Assembly (NCBI RefSeq): GCF_014863585.1
Contig: NZ_CP062253.1
Location: 2,320,501-2,384,500, forward strand
Reading direction: 5' to 3'
DNA: 64,000 bases
Source: Pseudomonas gozinkensis
GTDB lineage: Bacteria > Pseudomonadota > Gammaproteobacteria > Pseudomonadales > Pseudomonadaceae
Shown: positions 27,809 to 36,426 of the stretch, in pieces
Position numbering within the stretch: the first letter of the stretch is position 1
Layout: each line of letters opens with the position of its first letter
Program-made: the position numbers and the translations under genes
Notes under the pieces: model-generated
Told to the model about the DNA's origin: nothing
Databases searched by the model: none
The model's input: the letters and a program-made list of their open reading frames with translations, nothing else

Positions 27809-28945
27809 TCAACGGTTTTGGTCAGGGTTCCACTGGGCGTAACGCTGGCCGCGCAGGAACTGCCACAGGCCGATGCTCATGCCCGCCAGTGTCACCAGCA
27901 GGAATGCCGCAAGGCGGAACGGTTTGGGCAAGCGGTGTTGCGAATCCAGCAGTCCGGCAATGGCGATGGCGTAGCCGATCAGTTGCGCGATCAGGCTCAG
28001 GCGATAGAAACCGTGCTCTTCCCACAACCAGAAATTGCTCAACAGCAGCGGCAGCAACAGGATCGGCGCCAGGCGGCGGATCAACTTGTGGCTGATCAAC
28101 GCAATCGAATACAGCCCGTGCCTGAACGGATTGAGCAGTTCGCTGCGTTGCGCCAGGCTTTGCAGCCCGCCGACGGTGACCCGCTGGCGACGGCGGAATT
28201 GCTTGTCGGCTTCGTCCACGCCGTGGTCGATCACTTGCGCTTCGGGCACGTAGACGATGCGTTTGAATTTCACCGGGGCGCAGGTGCTGATGAAGAAATC
28301 ATCGTTGACCTCCGCCGGTACGTTCTCGAACAGTTCCCGGCGCAGGGCGAGCAGGGCGCCGTCGGCGGAGACCATGCAACCGGTGCGATTCTCGACCCGG
28401 CGCAACCAGCCCTCGTAGTGCCGGTAGAGACTGTCGCCGACACTCAAACCACCGCCAGTGACCGGAATCACCATGTGCCCGGCGCAGGCGCCAACCTGCG
28501 GATCGCTCAGGGGCGCCAGCAGGTAGCCGAGGGTTTCCCGCGACCATTGGTTGTCGGCGTCGGTGAACACCAGAATGTCGCCGGTGGCCAGTGCTACGCC
28601 GGCATTCAGCGTGGCAGCCTTGCCCTGGCGGGGCAGGTCGAGCACGGTGATTCGCGGGTCGACGACCTTGTGCGCGCAGGCCACGGTGTCGTCGGTGGAA
28701 CCGTCGCTGGCCAGAATGATTTGCAGGGTCGCCGGCTGATAATCCTGGGACAGCAACGAGCGCAGCTTGTGTTCGATATGTCGCGACTCGTTATGGGCGG
28801 CGATGACGATGCTGATGTTCAGCGGCGGTGCCGGGCTGTGGCGCCACGCCGGAAACAACGGCGCGAGCAGCGTCAGCAGCAGCGGGTAGCCGACATAGGC
28901 GTACACCGGCAACAGCAGGCACAGCCAGAAAATGAATTCAGCCAC
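27809..28945 (-). CDS. Family 2 glycosyltransferase, membrane-bound
   Basis: A 378-aa GT2 enzyme. One N-terminal TM segment leads to the catalytic domain with ISIVIAAHNES, the ASDGSTDDT and FTDADNQWS (D-x-D) motifs and a RRRQRVTVGG region like the processive (Q/R)xxRW site. Three to four C-terminal membrane helices follow. It likely adds a sugar to the lipid-linked repeat unit at the inner membrane. Overlaps the upstream GT2 gene by 8 bp. Confidence 0.88.
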   Translation of the reverse strand: MAEFIFWLCLLLPVYAYVGYPLLLTLLAPLFPAWRHSPAPPLNISIVIAAHNESRHIEHKLRSLLSQDYQPATLQIILASDGSTDDTVACAHKVVDPRITVLDLPRQGKAATLNAGVALATGDILVFTDADNQWSRETLGYLLAPLSDPQVGACAGHMVIPVTGGGLSVGDSLYRHYEGWLRRVENRTGCMVSADGALLALRRELFENVPAEVNDDFFISTCAPVKFKRIVYVPEAQVIDHGVDEADKQFRRRQRVTVGGLQSLAQRSELLNPFRHGLYSIALISHKLIRRLAPILLLPLLLSNFWLWEEHGFYRLSLIAQLIGYAIAIAGLLDSQHRLPKPFRLAAFLLVTLAGMSIGLWQFLRGQRYAQWNPDQNR

Positions 28946-29906
28946 GGGCAGGCCTCCTGGCGTTCCAATGACACAGACTGAGAATGAATGCGGCGCCCGC
29001 CAGGTGCAGGCGCACCCAGTGCAGGCCCCACAGTTGCAGGGTGAAACCTAGGTCGTGTTGCTGGCGGCTCTGGCGCACGCTGAGCACCAGCCCCGGTATC
29101 AGCGTCAGCATCACCATGACTGCGGCGTGATGGGGAAAGCCGTCGAGCAGGGCGGAAATCGCCAGGAAATCCAGAATCCAGACGATGATCGACAGCATCG
29201 GAAACCGCAGCAGGCGCAGGCTGAAGCCGTGACTGCGCAGCAGTTGCAGGTGACTGCCCTGGCGCCACAATTCCTTGCCCATCCATTCGCGCCAGTTCAT
29301 TTCGTAACCCCAGTGCAGGGCCACGCTTTCGTTGACCGAAAGCAACTGGGCGCCCCGTTCGCGCAAGCGCAGGGTGAACTCTTTGTCTTCGCCGGTGCGC
29401 AGGGTTTCGTTGAAGCCGCCGACCTTGTCGAACCAAGGCCTGCGCATCAGCAGGTTGGCGCTGGGCAGCCAGTCGACCACATGGGCGGCGTGGTTCGTCG
29501 GGCGCAGGGTCCGGCGTTGCCATGCGGTGGCGTACCACGGCGCGGCGGCGGGCGTGTGCAGGTCCAGACCGAACACGTCGGCCTGGCCTTCGGCTTCGAG
29601 GGCGAACAATCCCGTGAGCCAGTCTTCGGGCATTTCGATGTCGGCGTCGATAAACGCCAGCCATTCACCGGTGGCGATGGCCGTGCCGCGATTGCGCAGC
29701 GCGCCGATCAGCAGGCCCGGCATCACCAGCACATGGGCGCCGAACTGTCGGGCGATCTGCGGGCCGTCGTCGCTGGAACCGTTGTCGACCACGATCAGCT
29801 CGCACTCGACATTTGCCGCGTGGGCGGCTTTCTGCGCGGCCAGCAGGGTTCGGCCAATGTGTCGGGCTTCGTTGTACATCGGGATGACGATGCTGATCCG
29901 GCTCAT
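28938..29906 (-). CDS. Family 2 glycosyltransferase
   Basis: A 322-aa GT2 enzyme: ISIVIPMYNEARHIG, VVDNGSSDDGP and AFIDADIEMP are the nucleotide-sugar and metal motifs; GEDKEFTLRL is the acceptor ED motif. C-terminal hydrophobic stretches (from about residue 225) suggest membrane association. The start at 29906 has GGAGG about 7 nt upstream and overlaps the polymerase stop by 4 bp. A much longer upstream frame exists but runs antiparallel to nothing recognisable and duplicates the polymerase region, so it is discarded. Confidence 0.88.
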   Translation of the reverse strand: MSRISIVIPMYNEARHIGRTLLAAQKAAHAANVECELIVVDNGSSDDGPQIARQFGAHVLVMPGLLIGALRNRGTAIATGEWLAFIDADIEMPEDWLTGLFALEAEGQADVFGLDLHTPAAAPWYATAWQRRTLRPTNHAAHVVDWLPSANLLMRRPWFDKVGGFNETLRTGEDKEFTLRLRERGAQLLSVNESVALHWGYEMNWREWMGKELWRQGSHLQLLRSHGFSLRLLRFPMLSIIVWILDFLAISALLDGFPHHAAVMVMLTLIPGLVLSVRQSRQQHDLGFTLQLWGLHWVRLHLAGAAFILSLCHWNARRPARG

Positions 29907-31273
29907 GCTTTGGCCTCCGTCATCGGTGCCTGCTCGGCTTTCAGGCGCAGGACGCTGGTCAGCGCGAGCATGATCCACAGGTATTTCTGGTTCGGCGCGC
30001 TGAGGAACATCAGGAACAGCGTCAGCGACAGGAAACTCACCCCGAGATGGGTCATCAGATCCGCCTGTTGCCAGTTGCGCCGCAGCATCCATTCCTTGCG
30101 CGCACGCATCAGGTTGTACAGGCCAAGCGCGAGCATACCGACGAACATCAAACCGGCGGGAACCCCCAGTTCGCTGAAGATTTCCAGGTAGGTGTTGTGC
30201 GCCCGGCGGTACAGGTCGCCGATTTTGCGGTTGGCGGAAAACGCCTTGGCGTAGCCGGTGGTGGCGTAGTGCAGCGGGAAGGTGCCGGGGCCGGAACCGA
30301 GCAGCGGGTTTTCGCGGATCATCTGGCTGCCGACCACGATGTACGAGGCGCGGCGGCCGAGGGATTCGTCGTTGTGCCCCTTGGCGCCGGCGCTCAGGAC
30401 GCTGAGGGACTGGATGCGCGCGATGTAGCCGGCAGGCATCGCATAGATCGCCAGCGGAATCACGATCGCCGCGCCGAGCATGGCAAAGCCGAGATGACGA
30501 GGACGAATCCGCGCCAGTTGCGCGCGGTAGTGCCAGCAACCGATCACCAGACTCAAGGCCAGCACCACCAGCCCGGAGCGCGATTCGGTCTTGGTCATGC
30601 CGCCGAGCAACAGCAGGCAGCAACCGCCCCAGAACAGCCGATGCAACAGGTTCGGGCTGCGGATCACCAGCAGCAGCCCCAACGGAATGGCGAAAGCGAT
30701 CAGCAGGGCGAAGGCGTTGGGGTCTTCGAGCAGGCCGGCGGCGCGGCCCTGATCCTGGAACTTGGTGGAGAACATGGCCATGGCGCAGGTCATGCTGACG
30801 GCCAGGGTTACCAGCCGGGCGAACAGGTCGAGGTTCAGCTCGCGGCCGATCAGCAGAGTGATGACAAACAGAATCAGGCCGACACTGATTTCCCGCAGGT
30901 GGCCGAGCGACATGCCCATGTCATCGGTGTTGAGCAGGCTCAGAAAGTACAGCGCCATAAAGGCGATCAGAAAGCGCCAGATATTGCTGCGCAGGCGATC
31001 CGAGGGAATCTGGTGCATCGCCAGTTGCAGCATCAGGATCACCGCCAGCGAAGCACCGATCAGTTTGCTGCCGGACAGTGAGCTGTCCTTGAAGAAGCCC
31101 TCGAACGGCACCAGGGCGGCAATGCCGAGCAGGCCCCAGGTCGGTTTGCGGTACAGCACCGCGAATCCCACCAGACCGAGCACTGCGCCCGGTGCGAGGT
31201 AGGGCCAGGGGCTGGCCAAAAGAGCGATGCAGACCAGGCCCAGCAGACTGACGATCGAGAGCGGGAAAATCAT
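29903..31273 (-). CDS. Wzy/O-antigen ligase-like polymerase
   Basis: A 456-aa integral membrane protein with about 11 to 12 hydrophobic segments and the Wzy_C/WaaL-type large periplasmic loop. It contains RRASYIVVGSQMIRENPLLG and GPGTFPLHYA, followed by RRAHNTYLEIFSELG, where the HNTYLEIFSELG block is the signature of these polymerases and ligases. It probably joins repeat units in the periplasm. Start at 31273 has GGGAGG upstream and overlaps the glycosyltransferase stop by 4 bp. Confidence 0.88.
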   Translation of the reverse strand: MIFPLSIVSLLGLVCIALLASPWPYLAPGAVLGLVGFAVLYRKPTWGLLGIAALVPFEGFFKDSSLSGSKLIGASLAVILMLQLAMHQIPSDRLRSNIWRFLIAFMALYFLSLLNTDDMGMSLGHLREISVGLILFVITLLIGRELNLDLFARLVTLAVSMTCAMAMFSTKFQDQGRAAGLLEDPNAFALLIAFAIPLGLLLVIRSPNLLHRLFWGGCCLLLLGGMTKTESRSGLVVLALSLVIGCWHYRAQLARIRPRHLGFAMLGAAIVIPLAIYAMPAGYIARIQSLSVLSAGAKGHNDESLGRRASYIVVGSQMIRENPLLGSGPGTFPLHYATTGYAKAFSANRKIGDLYRRAHNTYLEIFSELGVPAGLMFVGMLALGLYNLMRARKEWMLRRNWQQADLMTHLGVSFLSLTLFLMFLSAPNQKYLWIMLALTSVLRLKAEQAPMTEAKA

Positions 31274-32361
31274 GCGCGTGCCTCCCGTGCCGTGCGGATG
31301 TACAGCTGCGACCAGCGTTCGGCCAGGGCCTTGAGGTCGTAGCGGTCCTGTTGCGTGCGTTTTGCGTTGTCGCGCAGTTGCCGCGCCAGGCCAGGCTCGG
31401 ACAGCAACGTGTCGAGCTGGCGGGCCAGGGCAGCGCTGTCGGTGGGGGCGGCGAGCAAGCCGTTGTGGCGGTTCTCCAGCACATCGGGAATTCCGCCGAC
31501 GCCGAATGCCACCACCGGTACCCCGGCCTGCATCGCTTCGAGCAGAATCATCGGCGTGCCTTCGGTGCGCGAGCTGATCACCAGCGCATCGAGTTGCTGC
31601 CACCAGTGCCGCATGTCGGTCTGGTAACCCGGCAAGCGGATGCGTTGCTGCAAACCGGCGGCGTCGATCCGCGCCTGCAAGTCTTCGCGTTCCGGGCCGT
31701 CGCCGAGCATCACCGCGTCAAGTTGCGGGTGCTGGTGACACAGCGGGATCAGCGCGTCGAGAAACAGGTCCGGGCCTTTCTCACTGCTCAAACGCCCGAC
31801 GTAACCGGCGAGCCAGCGTTGCCGGGGCGCATCGCAAAGCAGCGCGACGGCTGCCGGCAAACCGTTGGGGATCACCTGCAACTTCTCCGCGCGTACGCTG
31901 GCCTGGCGATGCAACACCGCGATGCTTTCGGCGACACACACCACCCGATCCACCGACGCCGTGCGGCACAGTTGCAGGCTCAGCCAGGTGTAGAACTTCT
32001 GCTTGCGGCTGCGCGGGGTGAAACCGTGTTGGGTAATCACCAGCGGCAGGCGCAACAGCGTGGCGCCGACCCAGCCGAACAACAGGCCTTTGAAATTGTG
32101 CGTGTTGATCAATGGCCGTTCACTGCGCCGCTGACGCAAGTGCCGCAGCAGGGCAGCGAGCCCTGCGCAGCCTTGCGCATCGACGCCGGCCTGGCGAAAG
32201 CGCGCGATCAATTCCGGCGGCGCATCGAGGAACAGCACCTGGTGCTGCCCCGGTGTCGCCAGGCAATGATCGAGCAACATCCGCTCGGCCCCATAGAAGC
32301 CACCGCTGCTGAGCAAGTGCATGATCGGCAGGGCGGCATTCGGGGAGGACGGCGTGTTCAA
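31270..32361 (-). CDS. Family 4 glycosyltransferase
   Basis: A 363-aa GT-B fold retaining glycosyltransferase. The N-terminal domain begins IMHLLSSGGFYGAERMLLDH; the C-terminal nucleotide-sugar site has YVGRLSSEKGPDLFLDAL, VMLGDGPEREDLQ and the E-x7-E motif within SSRTEGTPMILLEAMQAGVP. It is co-transcribed in the middle of the cluster with 4-bp overlaps on both sides. Which sugar it transfers cannot be read from the sequence. Confidence 0.88.
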   Translation of the reverse strand: MNTPSSPNAALPIMHLLSSGGFYGAERMLLDHCLATPGQHQVLFLDAPPELIARFRQAGVDAQGCAGLAALLRHLRQRRSERPLINTHNFKGLLFGWVGATLLRLPLVITQHGFTPRSRKQKFYTWLSLQLCRTASVDRVVCVAESIAVLHRQASVRAEKLQVIPNGLPAAVALLCDAPRQRWLAGYVGRLSSEKGPDLFLDALIPLCHQHPQLDAVMLGDGPEREDLQARIDAAGLQQRIRLPGYQTDMRHWWQQLDALVISSRTEGTPMILLEAMQAGVPVVAFGVGGIPDVLENRHNGLLAAPTDSAALARQLDTLLSEPGLARQLRDNAKRTQQDRYDLKALAERWSQLYIRTAREARA

Positions 32362-33950
32362 TTGCGCACCCAGTGCACGAAGCTTGGCACCGTCCAGTTC
32401 CTGTGCGGGTTGCTCGGTTGCGCGTTCTGATCGTTGATCACCAGCAGCACCGGCAGGCCCAGTTCGTGGCTGATTTGCGCCGGATGTTTGAAGCGGTGAT
32501 CGAAGAACTCACGCACGTAGACCAGCGCAATCGCCAGCAGCAGACCGGTAAACAGCCCGAACGGAATGATCAGCATCGGTTTGGGGAACGCTGCTTCGGT
32601 CGGCTCGAACGGTGGGCTCAACACCCGGGCGTTGGACAGGTCATCGCTCAGCGAGCGGGTGGTGCTGCTTTCGGCGAAACGCTGGGCGTAGGTCGAGAAA
32701 GCAGCGTGCATGGCATCGATTTCGGTGTCCATCTGCCGCAGCTTGCTCTGGGTTTGCTGCAGCTCGTGGATGCGGTTCTTGAACTCGGCGATGCGCGCGG
32801 TTTTCTGATCGATCACCTGCTGGACCACCGCCAGATCGTTGGTGCGTTCCTGGATGCGGTTGCTCACGACCTTGAGGAACTGCTGACGGGTACGGGCAAT
32901 CTGCTCGCGGGTCAGCAGCATCGGCTCGCTGCCGGGCTGGAACACGGCCAGATCGTTCATGTAGCGGCTGACTTGCGTGGTCAGTTGCTCGCCCATCTGT
33001 TTGATTTCCCGGTCCTCGAACGCCACGTTGTCGACCGTGGTGGTGAAGGTGTAGGGGAAGGTGTAGTCGTTGAGTTTGTTGTTACTGGCGGCGGCCAGCG
33101 CGGTTTTCAGGTACTCGAGCCAGCGCTGGCTTTGCAGCAGGCGGTCGCGGTACAGGTTCAGCGCCTGCTCTTCGGTGTTGATCGCGTTCAGGCGGAAAGT
33201 GATTTCCTCCTTCGGATCCGACGCGCCGACACTTTCCAGCAGTGCCTGGCGATTGGCTTCCAGTCCATCGAGGCGCACCTGATACAGGTGTTTCTTGGTT
33301 TCGTAGAAGGACTGCGGCAGGTCGATCGATTGCAGCGCCTGACGGCTCACCAGATAGTTCTGCAACAGGGCGGCGACGAAAGTCGTGCCTTGATGCGGGT
33401 CCGGGAAGCTGTAGACGATCGAGATCACGTTGGAGCCGGGCAGGGTCTCGATCTTCAGGCTGTCCATGGCTTGCTGGGTCAGCGCATCAAGTGCGGTGTC
33501 GCGCACCGGATCGGTTTCAAGCCCGAGGGTGTTGCGCACCGGGTTGATCACGTACTGGCGCAGCGGCGAGCTGATGTAGCGCTTGAACGGCTCGCTCACC
33601 AGTTTGTTGAACAGGCCGGGCGAAGGGGTGTATTCGCCCTTGTCGCGCAGTTCGCTGATGGTCTGACGGATCAGCGCCGGCGAGCGCAGGATGTTGCTCT
33701 CGGTTTCCATGTCCGCCAGCGACGGCGGGATGAAGGTGGCGTTGTCCACGGTCAGCGACGTGGTGGCGTCGCCCTGTGAAAGCTTTTTCGACTGCACGAT
33801 CACCTGAGCGGTGATATCGAAGCTCTGTTTGAGCAGCAGCGGCAGCACCAGCGCGATCACCGCAAAGATCAGGAAGACCCGTTTCACCAGTTGCTTGTTG
33901 GCGAAGAAGATCCTGAAGAACTCATGCAGGTAGTTTTCCTTTGGATTCAT
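32358..33950 (-). CDS. Wzz/GNVR chain-length determinant (polysaccharide co-polymerase)
   Basis: A 530-aa inner-membrane protein. TM1 is at about residues 24-41; a long periplasmic coiled-coil region is rich in Glu/Gln/Arg (RLDGLEANRQALLES, QTQSKLRQMDTEIDAM); the Pro-rich PPFEPTEAAFPKPM precedes TM2 at about 462-484. A short cytoplasmic tail follows, without a kinase domain. It should control chain length and bridge to the Wza-like porin. The kinase-like partner is a separate gene (35015-35662), a split arrangement more typical of Gram-positive systems. Lies 17 bp after wza. Confidence 0.85.
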   Translation of the reverse strand: MNPKENYLHEFFRIFFANKQLVKRVFLIFAVIALVLPLLLKQSFDITAQVIVQSKKLSQGDATTSLTVDNATFIPPSLADMETESNILRSPALIRQTISELRDKGEYTPSPGLFNKLVSEPFKRYISSPLRQYVINPVRNTLGLETDPVRDTALDALTQQAMDSLKIETLPGSNVISIVYSFPDPHQGTTFVAALLQNYLVSRQALQSIDLPQSFYETKKHLYQVRLDGLEANRQALLESVGASDPKEEITFRLNAINTEEQALNLYRDRLLQSQRWLEYLKTALAAASNNKLNDYTFPYTFTTTVDNVAFEDREIKQMGEQLTTQVSRYMNDLAVFQPGSEPMLLTREQIARTRQQFLKVVSNRIQERTNDLAVVQQVIDQKTARIAEFKNRIHELQQTQSKLRQMDTEIDAMHAAFSTYAQRFAESSTTRSLSDDLSNARVLSPPFEPTEAAFPKPMLIIPFGLFTGLLLAIALVYVREFFDHRFKHPAQISHELGLPVLLVINDQNAQPSNPHRNWTVPSFVHWVRN

Positions 33951-33967
33951 GATCGGTCACCTGAGAG

Positions 33968-34993
33968 TCAGTTGTTGTTGCTGTCTTTGTTGTCGACGCG
34001 ATAGCCGAAGCTGAAGCCCACGCCCTGGAACAGCACCACGTCGGCCAGTTGCCTCGCGAGCTCGCCGGCGCTGGCCAGTTTGGTTTTGGGCACGTACAGC
34101 ATGTCGTCCGGTTGCAGGTAGGCGATTTGCGGCGCCTCGCCCGACAACGCTTTCTCGACGTCGTAACGCACGGCCTGCACCTGATTGCCGTTGCGCCGCA
34201 TGATCACCACCGAATCGAGCCGCGCCTTGACGTTGGTGCCGCGGGCCAGGGTCAGCGCCTCCAGCACCGACACCGGCCGGCGGATCGGGTAGGAGCCCGG
34301 CTGGCCGACTTCACCCAGCACGTAGATCTCGTTGCCGGCGGTGGACTTGAGCAGCACGTCCACGGTCATCCTTCCCGGCAGTTGCGCGTACTTCTTGTTG
34401 AGGAAGGTTTCGAGCTGGTTGACGGTCATGCCTTGCAGCGGCACCGCGCCGATTTCCGGGAAGCTCGCGTAGCCGTCGGTGCCGACGGTGATTTCGCGGC
34501 TCATGCCGGTGGCCGGGTGGTTGAGGGCGTTTTTCAGGTTCTGCTCGTTGGTCAGCGGGCTGATGATCTGCACCGTCAACTGATTGCGGTTGGGCTGGAA
34601 CAGTTGTTTGCGCTGATAGGCGCGCTGGATTTCCTGGCGCGCTTCTTCGCTGGTCAGCCCGGCGATTTTCACCGAGGTGTTGGCGCCCGGCAGTTCGATG
34701 GTGCCGTCCGGCAGCACCAACTGGTTGCCGTTGAGCTGGCTGGCAGCGGTGAAGTTCAGGCCGATCTGGTCACCCGACTGCACGCGGTAGGCATCCGAGC
34801 CGCTGGTGCTGATGTGGAAGATCACGTCCAGCACATCCTGCGGGCGCAGGGTCTGCTCGATCTTCGGCATGTCGGTGGCCTGGGCGTTGGCCGGGGTAGC
34901 GGTGAGAATGTTCACCGGCATGTTCTGGGTTTCGGAAGTGCTGGAGCAACCTGCGAGCGGCAGCAACAGCAGCACGAGCATTTTGGCGTTCAT
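33968..34993 (-). CDS. Wza-type outer-membrane polysaccharide export lipoprotein
   Basis: A 341-aa lipoprotein with lipobox LAGC at about residues 13-16. The Poly_export domain spans LRPQDVLDVIFHISTSG..YRVQSGDQIGLNF, followed by SLBB-like repeats (REITVGTDGYASFPEIGAVP and NEIYVLGEVGQPGSYPIR). It would form the outer-membrane exit channel. The C-terminus ends with an Asn/Asp-rich run. Start is the ATG at 34993 with GGAT about 6 nt upstream. Confidence 0.9.
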   Translation of the reverse strand: MNAKMLVLLLLPLAGCSSTSETQNMPVNILTATPANAQATDMPKIEQTLRPQDVLDVIFHISTSGSDAYRVQSGDQIGLNFTAASQLNGNQLVLPDGTIELPGANTSVKIAGLTSEEARQEIQRAYQRKQLFQPNRNQLTVQIISPLTNEQNLKNALNHPATGMSREITVGTDGYASFPEIGAVPLQGMTVNQLETFLNKKYAQLPGRMTVDVLLKSTAGNEIYVLGEVGQPGSYPIRRPVSVLEALTLARGTNVKARLDSVVIMRRNGNQVQAVRYDVEKALSGEAPQIAYLQPDDMLYVPKTKLASAGELARQLADVVLFQGVGFSFGYRVDNKDSNNN

Positions 34994-35014
34994 GGCGACA
35001 TCCTTCGCGGTTGC

Positions 35015-35662
35015 TTACAGGTTTTTGTAGAGCCATTTGGGCATGTAGTACTTGCGCCGGTTGAACACACTGCCGACCACTTTCGCCCCGGCCTGGGTCA
35101 AGCGCTGCACGGCTGCTTGCGCGACTTCCCAGCGGGTGTCTTCGGCGCGTACCACGAACACCACGCCGTCGACCTGAGTGCTGATGACCAGTGTGTCGGC
35201 GGCCGAATACACCGCGTCGCCGTCGATCACCACAAAGCGGTACTGGCTGCCCAGTTGATCGAGCAACGGGCTCAGGCGCTCGGCGGTCAGGTGCTCCAGG
35301 GTGCGGATCGGCCGGCCGTTGGGCAGCACATGGAACGGCAGGCTCGACACCTGCACCACGCAGTCCTGCAACAGCGGCGGGTTGTCCGGGTTGAACAGCA
35401 GGTCGCGCAGGCCGCGTTCCTTGCTCAGGTTCAGTTGCTGGGTCAGGTTGCTCGCCGACTGGCTGGCGTCGACATAGAGCACCTGGCCGCTGCTCATCTG
35501 CGCCAGTTGACTGGCCAGCGCCAGGGCACTGGTGGTGGTGCCGGCGCCGGGGTTGGCGGCGGTCAGGAACAGGATCCGCAGATCCAGGTCCAGCACGGTC
35601 GAGGTCAGGTTCGACTCGCTGGGGCTGGCAATGCTCAGGCTTTTGTTGGTTGAACCGTCCAT
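35015..35662 (-). CDS. CpsD/BY-kinase-like ATPase with altered Walker A
   Basis: A 215-aa P-loop protein of the CpsD/Etk family: ILFLTAANPGAGTTTSALAL in the Walker A position, VLYVDAS as Walker A', and RFVVIDGDAVYSAADTLVI as Walker B. The invariant Walker A Lys (GKT/GKS) is replaced by Thr in GAGTTT, so nucleotide binding or kinase activity may be lost or changed. The C-terminus carries a few Tyr (KYYMPKWLYKNL) but no long Tyr cluster. It probably modulates the Wzz/Wza export machine. Its ATG overlaps the preceding stop by 1 bp (TAATG). Confidence 0.8.
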   Translation of the reverse strand: MDGSTNKSLSIASPSESNLTSTVLDLDLRILFLTAANPGAGTTTSALALASQLAQMSSGQVLYVDASQSASNLTQQLNLSKERGLRDLLFNPDNPPLLQDCVVQVSSLPFHVLPNGRPIRTLEHLTAERLSPLLDQLGSQYRFVVIDGDAVYSAADTLVISTQVDGVVFVVRAEDTRWEVAQAAVQRLTQAGAKVVGSVFNRRKYYMPKWLYKNL

Positions 35663-36408
35663 TAGCTTGCTCCGTGGCCGCTGAATACTTTGAAGGGGGT
35701 TTTCAACAGAATCTTCAGATCAAGCAGAAGGCTCTGCTCGGCGATGTAGCTGAGGTCCAACTCAACGCGCTGGTCGAAGTCGATGTTGCTGCGTCCGGAG
35801 ATCTGCCACAGGCCGGTCATGCCGGGGTAGATCGCCAGACGGGCGAGGTGACTGTCCTTGTAGCGGTAGGCGTTGAACGAGGTCGGGCGAGGGCCGACCA
35901 GGCGCATGTCGCCGGTCACCACGTTGATCAGATTGGGCAGTTCATCGAGGCTGGTGCGCCGCAGGAAGCCGCCGATCCCGGTGATGCGCGGGTCCTGGTC
36001 GATCTTGAAGTCGATGGCGTCGGCACCATGCTTGTTCAGGTGGCGCAGCGACTCCTTGAGCTCTTCGGCGTTGGCGACCATGGTCCGGAATTTGTACATG
36101 CCGAACTTGCGCCCGCGATAACCGGTGCGTTTCTGCACGAACATCACCGGGCCTTTGCTGGTGAACTTGATGGCCAGCGCCAGACCGATCAGCAGCGGCG
36201 AAATCATCAGCAGGATCATCAGTGCGCCGAGACAGGCGACCACCCGGTTGGTGCGCGACAGCTGCCACGGCCGGCCACCTTCGCGACCGGTCACCCAGCC
36301 CTGGCCCTGGCGATGGATCGCCGCGTCGAGGCGCATTCGCTGTTCCGGATCCATGCGTTTGTCCCGCACCAATTGTTGGATCGGTACACCTTTCTCATGT
36401 CCAGTCAT
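35662..36408 (-). CDS. Undecaprenyl-phosphate sugar-1-phosphate (priming) transferase
   Basis: A 248-aa bacterial sugar transferase that loads the first sugar phosphate on undecaprenyl phosphate. A single membrane-entry helix at about residues 55-80 (ALMILLMISPLLIGLALAI) is followed by the catalytic block: GPVMFVQKRTGYRGRKFGMY, KFRTMV, LRRTSLDELPNLINV, MRLVGPRP, PGMTGLWQISGRS. It is the short monotopic form without the extra N-terminal helices of WcaJ/WbaP. Which sugar primes synthesis is not known. Confidence 0.92.
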   Translation of the reverse strand: MTGHEKGVPIQQLVRDKRMDPEQRMRLDAAIHRQGQGWVTGREGGRPWQLSRTNRVVACLGALMILLMISPLLIGLALAIKFTSKGPVMFVQKRTGYRGRKFGMYKFRTMVANAEELKESLRHLNKHGADAIDFKIDQDPRITGIGGFLRRTSLDELPNLINVVTGDMRLVGPRPTSFNAYRYKDSHLARLAIYPGMTGLWQISGRSNIDFDQRVELDLSYIAEQSLLLDLKILLKTPFKVFSGHGAS

Positions 36409-36426
36409 GGAGTCCTCCGCTGATGG

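Noticed and set aside
28938..30623. Extended N-terminus for the second GT2 protein
   Set aside because: The extra residues are an out-of-frame reading of the polymerase gene; a GGAGG-preceded ATG at 29906 with a 4-bp overlap is clearly the start.
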